Shown here in pieces: positions 58,526 to 64,000 of a stretch of DNA of 64,000 nucleotides. Where the stretch lies: contig NZ_CP016615.1 of NCBI RefSeq assembly GCF_013377275.1, forward strand, positions 1 through 64,000. The letters are read 5' to 3'. This DNA comes from Vespertiliibacter pulmonis (GTDB lineage Bacteria; Pseudomonadota; Gammaproteobacteria; Enterobacterales; Pasteurellaceae). The position numbers and the translations under genes are program-made. Numbering within the stretch: position 1 is the stretch's first letter; each line of letters starts with the position of its first letter. A model generated the notes under the pieces. That model had not been told where the DNA came from and searched no databases. It worked only from the letters and a program-made list of their open reading frames with translations.

Positions 58526-60058
58526 ATGATGCTCGAGACAAGAAAAATGAACATTGATGACTTTATTAAAAATTATCAAAATCACCCAGTGCTTTTTATC
58601 GGTACAGGATTTAGTTTACGCTATCTAGAAAATTCATTTAGTTGGGATGGACTATTACAACATATTGCAGAAAAAATGGATAATAACGATGAAAAGTATC
58701 TGGAATTAAAAGTACAACATAACCATAAAAATTTTGACCAAATAGCCTCTATCTTAGAACAAAGATTTACAGATTTTCTTCAGCAAAACAGAGACCACCC
58801 TGACTTTAAAAGTGTAAATGATAAATTTTTTGAACTAGCTAAACAAAATAAAACAGTATCTAGGTTAAAAATATTTATCGCTGAAATATTAAATAATCTC
58901 AATAAAAAAAATGAACAAAGTTTAAATGAAGAAATTTCACTACTTAAAAAAGCTAGAAAAAACATAGGCTCAATTATTACAACAAATTATGATAAATTAA
59001 TTGAAGATATATTTGAATTTAACCCTCTAATTGGAAATAATATTCTATTAAGCAATCCTTATGGTTCTCTTTATAAGATCCACGGCTGCGTTTCCGCGCC
59101 AGAAAGCATGATAATTACGAAAGAAGATTATACTAATTTTGATAAAAGACACGAACTAATTCGAGCTCAATTATTATCATTGTTTATTCATAACCCTATT
59201 ATTTTTATTGGTTATAGTATTGGTGATAACAATATTAAATCCCTGTTAAAAACCATTTTTACTTATGTTCAACCAAACTCAGAACAAGCTAAAAAAATAA
59301 AAGATAACTTCCTACTTGTAGAATATGAGGCAGGCTCTCAATCTAGTGAAGTGTGTGAACATGATATTGACCTAGAAGGCTATGAGCTTATTAGAATTAA
59401 TAAAATAAAAACAGATAACTATGCTCAAATTTACCAAGCCATCTCACATTTAGTATTACCCGTAACCGCTATGGATATAAGAAAAGTCCAAAATGTAATG
59501 GCTGAAATAGTTAGTGGCGGTGGTAATATTAAGGTAAGTATTACTGAGGACATTGACTCATTAAGAAATGATGAAAAAATTCTCGCTATTGGTTCAACTA
59601 AAACAGTTGAATATAAATATCAGAACTTGTCAGAAATGATGAAAAACTACTTTACTATTATTGAAGAAGAAAATGTTCCATTAATAAATTTATTAAATCA
59701 CCAAAAAATAAGATCTAGAGATTTCTTTCCTATTTTTGGATTTAATAAAATATCCCATACATTAGATAAAGTTGAAGAATACAAAGAAATTCAAATCAAA
59801 AAACTAAAATCACATATAAACAGAATTAAAGAAAAACATATTAGCAGCAACTATTCTATACAAGATATTATTAATAGTGATGAAATAGTACCTTCTGCTA
59901 AAGAAGGGGCTATATTCTTTGAAATTTTCCAAGGAAATATTTCCTTAAATGAATGTAAAGAATATCTTAGTACATATCAAAATAAAGATAGCACTGACTA
60001 TAGACGATTACTTTGCCTTTACGATTATATGGTCAATAACACTGAACCACTTATATAA
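58526..60058 (+). CDS. SIR2-domain defence protein (NADase-like)
   Basis: 510 aa, start ATG after AAGGATAATTT. SIR2 motifs: FIGTGFSLRYL (24-34), ITTNYDKLIED with catalytic Asn (~151), KIHGCV with catalytic His (~185), FIGYSIGDNN (~226). The C-terminal 250 residues are helical and unlike known domains. Bacterial SIR2 proteins of this type deplete NAD during phage infection. As a prophage gene it may exclude other phages. AT-rich, with its own ribosome site after a terminator. Confidence 0.85.
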   Translation: MMLETRKMNIDDFIKNYQNHPVLFIGTGFSLRYLENSFSWDGLLQHIAEKMDNNDEKYLELKVQHNHKNFDQIASILEQRFTDFLQQNRDHPDFKSVNDKFFELAKQNKTVSRLKIFIAEILNNLNKKNEQSLNEEISLLKKARKNIGSIITTNYDKLIEDIFEFNPLIGNNILLSNPYGSLYKIHGCVSAPESMIITKEDYTNFDKRHELIRAQLLSLFIHNPIIFIGYSIGDNNIKSLLKTIFTYVQPNSEQAKKIKDNFLLVEYEAGSQSSEVCEHDIDLEGYELIRINKIKTDNYAQIYQAISHLVLPVTAMDIRKVQNVMAEIVSGGGNIKVSITEDIDSLRNDEKILAIGSTKTVEYKYQNLSEMMKNYFTIIEEENVPLINLLNHQKIRSRDFFPIFGFNKISHTLDKVEEYKEIQIKKLKSHINRIKEKHISSNYSIQDIINSDEIVPSAKEGAIFFEIFQGNISLNECKEYLSTYQNKDSTDYRRLLCLYDYMVNNTEPLI

Positions 60059-60076
60059 ATCTAATTGACAACCCAC

Positions 60077-60144
60077 TGCTCTTTGTTCTAGACTATCCCC
60101 ACTTTCAACAGAAAGTCATAAGCCACAATTAAGTGGCTTTTTTT
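60077..60144 (+). promoter_or_regulatory. nut-like hairpin and terminator (right copy)
   Basis: Identical to 5388-5455: boxA-like TGCTCTTT, hairpin ACTTTC-AACA-GAAAGT, then the AAGCCAC/GTGGCTT terminator after the SIR2 gene. Confidence 0.45.
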
Positions 60145-60168
60145 GTATCTTCTGGGGGGCGGTTTTCA

Positions 60169-60852
60169 ATGAAAAAATTATTAATTGGATTATTGGCATT
60201 AGTATTGGTTGGTTGTGCAGGTGGGACTAAAGCCCCTCGCCAACAAGATTATGTAGCTAAAATGTTTAATGTGCCTAGTGATGGCACATCAAACCTGTAT
60301 ATATATAGAAATGAAATACTCGGCGGTGATGTCGGTATGGATATCTATATTGATGAAAAGAGAATAGCGAGAACAGGTCCTCAAACCTATATTTTAGTAA
60401 ATCTACCTGCAGGGAAACATAGAATTGAGGGATTTGCAGGAAGAAAGCCTAGCGTTTTAACCGTAAATTTATTGCCTAACTCTTTAAAATTTATTTGGCA
60501 AGAAGTTAAAATAGATCTGTTATTCGCAGAAAATAAATTACAAGAAGTCAGCGATGATATAGGTAAAAAAGGCGTACTAGAAAGCCAATTATTAGAATCT
60601 AGCTATCAACTACCGAAAAATAAAGCGACTACAACGGTCAAGAATGCTAATCCGAAATCAAATCATCGCCATTCTTCGACACCTAAAGCGAATAAAATCC
60701 AAAAGTCTGCATCGGTAAATCAGCCAATAAAAACCGCTAAAAAGCGCAAAATCTATTACAGTAGTGGCTGCCCTTGCGGATATGGATATTGTTACGGCCC
60801 AAGAGGTGGGCGTTACTGCATTACCTCAGGTGGAAATAAAAGTTACCGATAA
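60169..60852 (+). CDS. DUF2846-like lipoprotein (right copy)
   Basis: Identical to 5480-6163: lipobox LVGC, DUF2846-like domain, basic linker and GPRGG-containing Cys/Gly-rich tail. Described fully at the left copy. Confidence 0.7.
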   Translation: MKKLLIGLLALVLVGCAGGTKAPRQQDYVAKMFNVPSDGTSNLYIYRNEILGGDVGMDIYIDEKRIARTGPQTYILVNLPAGKHRIEGFAGRKPSVLTVNLLPNSLKFIWQEVKIDLLFAENKLQEVSDDIGKKGVLESQLLESSYQLPKNKATTTVKNANPKSNHRHSSTPKANKIQKSASVNQPIKTAKKRKIYYSSGCPCGYGYCYGPRGGRYCITSGGNKSYR

Positions 60853-60927
60853 TCACACTCAAGCCCTGTTGCATTCAATGGGGCTTTTTTTATTTGACAC
60901 CGCCCCTACTTCGGATTAAGATAATCT

Positions 60928-61011
60928 CACTTTCAACAGAAAGTCGGGATTTGCAGCCCTGAATTAGTACTAGGCGGTAGAGATAATTAGTCGCCTAAAT
61001 GGTGGCTTTTT
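60928..61011 (+). terminator. Repeated hairpin plus structured terminator (right copy)
   Basis: Identical to 6239-6322. A simple AAGCCC/GGGCTT terminator precedes it at about 60861-60891. Confidence 0.45.
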
Positions 61012-61086
61012 TTATAGCCGAAAATCAGTAAATCAAACCTTTTAAAGGGGTACATCAAATTGATACCCCCCTTCATAAGTAGTCAA

Positions 61087-61212
61087 TGATGAACTGATTA
61101 AGGGGATCGAAAGATCCACCGTTTACCTAGTACAACGGCACTGCAAACCTTGATCAGTTCATCACCAGTTATTGCAGTGGCTAGTGATGAGTTTTAAAAC
61201 TTGTACTAGGAG
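61087..61212 (+). ncRNA. Pseudoknot-capable leader (right copy)
   Basis: Identical to 6398-6523; P1 61087-61103 with 61148-61164, pseudoknot P4 61139-61146 with 61172-61179. The 60853-61220 gap holds no gene. Confidence 0.6.
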
Positions 61213-61220
61213 CAGTCAAA

Positions 61221-61898
61221 ATGACTACATTAACATTTCAAAATAAAACACTTTCGGCTATTAATCAGCAAAATCAAATTTGGCTAACTGTTACAGAAAT
61301 TGGAAAAGCATTAGGTTATTCAGATCCATTTAAGTCTGTTAAAAACCTTTATGATCGCCACCAAGATGAATTTACCCCTTGTATGACACAACTTGTCGAA
61401 ATGCAAACCGCAGGCGGAATGCAAAAAGTCCGTATCTTCTCATTGCGTGGCTGCCACCTTATCGGAATGCTCTCACACACCAAAGTCGCAAAAGAGTTCA
61501 GACGCTGGGTACTTGATATTCTCGATAAAGAAGTCGGCAATGTACAAAATTCACAACCTAACCTACCGCTTGTGGAAGAAAAGAAATTCACGTTTGAATT
61601 AACTCAAGACGAAATTTCTACCCTACTCTGGCTTTGGTTTATCGCAGAAAAAGAGCGTGATTTAATTGACAACCTTGCCCCCGCACTTCGATCAATTGGC
61701 TCACATTTTGCACCTACCGCAGAAAGCCACGCAACGGAATATAAGTTCTCAATCGAGCGAGCAAGAAAAATATTGCTCAACCTGAGCCAAACACTCAACG
61801 TAACCCCGTGGGAAGACACAAGCCTTTCCCGAGTGCTACCCAAAATCCGCAATTTCAATAGCGGAAATCCACAACGTCCAAGACTAACTAGACGCTAA
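61221..61898 (+). CDS. BRO-N antirepressor-like protein (right copy)
   Basis: Identical to 6532-7209, a 225-aa BRO-N protein with ribosome site partly inside the structured leader. Confidence 0.8.
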   Translation: MTTLTFQNKTLSAINQQNQIWLTVTEIGKALGYSDPFKSVKNLYDRHQDEFTPCMTQLVEMQTAGGMQKVRIFSLRGCHLIGMLSHTKVAKEFRRWVLDILDKEVGNVQNSQPNLPLVEEKKFTFELTQDEISTLLWLWFIAEKERDLIDNLAPALRSIGSHFAPTAESHATEYKFSIERARKILLNLSQTLNVTPWEDTSLSRVLPKIRNFNSGNPQRPRLTRR

Positions 61899-62005
61899 AT
61901 TTCCCCAAATCCGACCGCTTGAATTGTTCGGTTTTTCCGAACAGTTCACCAGCGGGGGATTTTTGCACCCTAAATTCACTAAATCGACTAAAAAAGGAAC
62001 ACAAA

Positions 62006-62242
62006 ATGAAAAACATACTTCTCAGCGCCTTATTTATCATTGCTTTCTGCCTAGTAGTTGGCACAACACTCACCCAAGCAAAATCTAGCCCCATCGAAGA
62101 ACAGCCCATCGCAACACCCGAAAGCTACTTCGATGATAGCTATATCGAACCACCCTACAACCCCTGCAAAGACCCTTTCTTGCACATTTACCGCAGTGTG
62201 GAATATGAACAACGCCAAAAACAGTGTGAGGTGGCACAATGA
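62006..62242 (+). CDS. Small exported protein (right copy)
   Basis: Identical to 7317-7553: 78 aa with an N-terminal signal peptide and a short acidic mature part. Confidence 0.6.
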   Translation: MKNILLSALFIIAFCLVVGTTLTQAKSSPIEEQPIATPESYFDDSYIEPPYNPCKDPFLHIYRSVEYEQRQKQCEVAQ

Positions 62243-62478
62243 AACCACAAACCAACGCAACTCTGCCCCAAGCTAAAACCAAAGTAATCAAAGGCAAAAA
62301 TGGAATGTTCTGGGGATATATCTACCTTGATGGCAAAGAAATTGAAAAAGTCGGCGGAAAAACAGGCTATATGAGCGAATTAAACTGCATTACCTACCTC
62401 AATCAACGAGTGGATTACCACAACAACCAAAAGAACGTAAACATACCTCGTTATGTTAAGGAGCAACAAAATGCCTGA
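62239..62478 (+). CDS. Small early protein (right copy)
   Basis: Identical to 7550-7789, 79 aa, overlapping its neighbours on both sides. Confidence 0.55.
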   Translation: MKPQTNATLPQAKTKVIKGKNGMFWGYIYLDGKEIEKVGGKTGYMSELNCITYLNQRVDYHNNQKNVNIPRYVKEQQNA

Positions 62479-62692
62479 CTGCCTCAATGAACAAAGACGG
62501 ATAGAAATTGAAGCACATTACGATAAGCAAGATCAACAACACGAAGCTGAAATTGCTCTCTCTGATGAACTCGAAAGCCTATTAGAAAATAACGGCTTTG
62601 GTGATTTCTACTACGCATTAACAGGCACAGAAGCCTTTGAAAATGCCTTGAAAGAAGAAGCCAAAGCAAGATTTCCACAGTTATTTAACTAA
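62471..62692 (+). CDS. Small acidic early protein (right copy)
   Basis: Identical to 7782-8003, 73 aa, ribosome site TAAGGAG. Confidence 0.55.
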   Translation: MPDCLNEQRRIEIEAHYDKQDQQHEAEIALSDELESLLENNGFGDFYYALTGTEAFENALKEEAKARFPQLFN

Positions 62693-62734
62693 CAAGCAAT
62701 GAATTAACTGCTTAAACTCGTAAAAGGAATGGTT

Positions 62735-63655
62735 ATGAATAATCAACAACAAAATAAAGAGGAAAATAAACCTGCTGTAACACGTCAATCAACAATAAAA
62801 GCACTGATCAATGGGAAGGCTACCCAAACACGAATTATGCAGTTGCTTGGTGATAGTGCAAAGATGGAAAAATTTTCTGCAACTCTCATTAATATTGCTT
62901 TAGACGGTTCTCTTTCAACCTGCTCACCAGCCAGTATTGTGAAATCAGGATTGCAGGCAGCTGAATTGGATTTATCACTCAATAAAAATATGGGACTAGC
63001 TTATATCGTTCGTTATCAAAAAGATGCCGAATTCCAAATAGGCTATAAAGGCTGGCAATTATTAGCCAAACGTGCAGGTATTCGATTGAATGTTACCCCA
63101 ATCTATGATTGTGATGAATTTGAAATCTCAAGTGATGGGTTTGATACTACAATCAAACATATTCCAAATTTAGATGCTCAACAAGATCATTTGCCAGAAT
63201 GGGTTGAATCACACCTTAAAGGCGTACTGGTTTCTACTAAAGAAGACGGTGAGATTTCTCATAAATTTGTGAGTATTGGAAAAATTCAGCAAATTGCGGG
63301 GGTCAGCCCAAGCAAGAAAAAAGGGAGCTATTCTCCTTACTCATTGTGGAATTTGGAAATGTATATGGGTAAGGCAACTAAATATGTATTGAGTAAAATG
63401 CCTATGCAAGAACAAATAGCAAGAGCAGTTGAAATAGAAAATGAAGTCGATAAAAAACAAATGACTGAGAATCAGCACTCAAAAGATAATGATATTTTTG
63501 AAGCAGAGTTTTCAACTATCGTAAGCGATGAAGTATTTCAGAAATGCAAACAAAACATCATCAATGGCGAAACCACATTACAAGACCTGTGTGATAGTGG
63601 TTTTGAGTTCTCACCAGAACAATACGAAGAATTGGAGAAATTAGAGGTTAAATAA
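62735..63655 (+). CDS. recT: RecT-family annealing protein (right copy)
   Basis: Identical to 8046-8966; 306 aa with the RecT core. Overlaps the next start. Confidence 0.9.
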   Translation: MNNQQQNKEENKPAVTRQSTIKALINGKATQTRIMQLLGDSAKMEKFSATLINIALDGSLSTCSPASIVKSGLQAAELDLSLNKNMGLAYIVRYQKDAEFQIGYKGWQLLAKRAGIRLNVTPIYDCDEFEISSDGFDTTIKHIPNLDAQQDHLPEWVESHLKGVLVSTKEDGEISHKFVSIGKIQQIAGVSPSKKKGSYSPYSLWNLEMYMGKATKYVLSKMPMQEQIARAVEIENEVDKKQMTENQHSKDNDIFEAEFSTIVSDEVFQKCKQNIINGETTLQDLCDSGFEFSPEQYEELEKLEVK

Positions 63656-63891
63656 TGAAAATATATTACATCTATTCCGACTATTACGATCAAGACTGGA
63701 TCGATCATATCGAAAGCCTACAAAGTATAACGGTATTTAGAAATAAAAATGCGATTAGGCAAGCGTTAGAATACTCAGCTACAAAAGATAAATGGAACAG
63801 TTTCGACATTGTAGAGAAAGGCAGATCTTGCGACTTAATTGATCAAAACAAGCATTTTAATATGGTTTTTGCTGTACAGGCTTTGGAGTAG
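63655..63891 (+). CDS. Small recT-linked protein (right copy)
   Basis: Identical to 8966-9202, 78 aa, unknown function. Confidence 0.6.
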   Translation: MKIYYIYSDYYDQDWIDHIESLQSITVFRNKNAIRQALEYSATKDKWNSFDIVEKGRSCDLIDQNKHFNMVFAVQALE

Positions 63892-63894
63892 CAA

Positions 63895-64000
63895 ATGAAT
63901 AACCTATTCAAACTCAAAGCAAGGTGTTCATCACTGTCTCAATTTATTGGTGAACCTAAATCAAAAGCCGATAAAGAAGCGGGCAAACTCACTAATACAG
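63895..64000 (+). CDS. Exonuclease, N-terminal part (cut by window end)
   Basis: First 35 codons of the YqaJ-like exonuclease, identical to 9206-9311. Truncated only by the end of the window. Confidence 0.9.
   Translation, partial: MNNLFKLKARCSSLSQFIGEPKSKADKEAGKLTNT

Noticed and set aside
1-64000. Diversity-generating retroelement, as in BPP-1-like podophages
   Set aside because: No reverse transcriptase motif (such as YxDD) was seen in the protein-coding genes, and no template/variable repeat pair was noticed near the fibre genes.
1-64000. CRISPR array, tRNA or rRNA genes
   Set aside because: No regularly spaced repeats, cloverleaf with TTCGAATC-like arm or rRNA-like sequence was found by reading. 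The hairpins present are terminators or leaders.

Overview
The window looks like one complete temperate phage genome of about 54.7 kb, written once in full plus a 9.3 kb overlap. Bases 1-9311 recur at 54684-64000. The only differences are small, mostly homopolymer, indels in the first ~4.1 kb of the left copy, which fits an untrimmed overlap of a circular or circularly permuted molecule. The host is very probably a Pasteurellaceae of the Actinobacillus/Mannheimia branch. DNA-uptake cores of the ACAAGCGGT type occur at least seven times (for example 6873, 13713, 17276, 33923, 34207, 38204, 53272), the DNA is AT-rich, and the genes resemble lambdoid/P22-like and Stx-podovirus-like phages.

Immunity and early control (53.6-57.7 kb, again at 0-3 kb): an S24-type CI repressor diverges from a Cro-like gene across operators built on GTTTA/TAAAC half sites. 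Downstream of cI, probably on the same transcript, lie a 317-aa protein and two small membrane proteins, an arrangement like lambda cI-rexA-rexB. A pL-like promoter, a near-consensus boxA and a long leader hairpin precede a small basic protein that may be an N-type antiterminator. The leftward early operon runs cro, CII-like, Rha/KilAC, DnaD-like and P-like replication genes, Dam, DUF1367, NinG and a Q-like antiterminator.

Accessory early region (57.7-63.9 kb, again at 3-9.3 kb, continuing to 13.8 kb): a 2TM SLATT-like protein faces a SIR2-family NADase-like gene. A structured RNA lies between them and is a paralogue of the leader hairpin. A lipoprotein and a BRO-N antirepressor with an elaborate pseudoknot-capable leader follow. 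Next come recombination genes (RecT, YqaJ-like exonuclease, RdgC) and an AAA15-ATPase/RloB pair (AbiL-like) inserted into a broken phage gene. Xis, integrase and a probable attP end this arm.

Second immunity region (17.2-19.2 kb): an S24-fold repressor lacking the cleavage site and catalytic lysine diverges from an Arc-like repressor and an antirepressor. A predicted antisense RNA over the antirepressor ribosome site completes a layout like P22 immI.

Late region (48.6 kb leftwards to 15.4 kb, minus strand): TerS, TerL, portal, decoration/fibre genes, scaffold, major capsid, head-tail adaptors, holin and M15 endolysin, a tail protein, a GH104 lysozyme-like virion protein, and a giant polyvalent ejection protein split by one in-frame amber codon. 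Strong terminators punctuate this operon, as expected if Q-modified polymerase reads through them. Next to the late promoter, on the opposite strand, are a 19-aa Ibs-like hydrophobic peptide and a ribbon-helix-helix-like gene. No CRISPR array, tRNA, rRNA, transposase or reverse transcriptase was seen.
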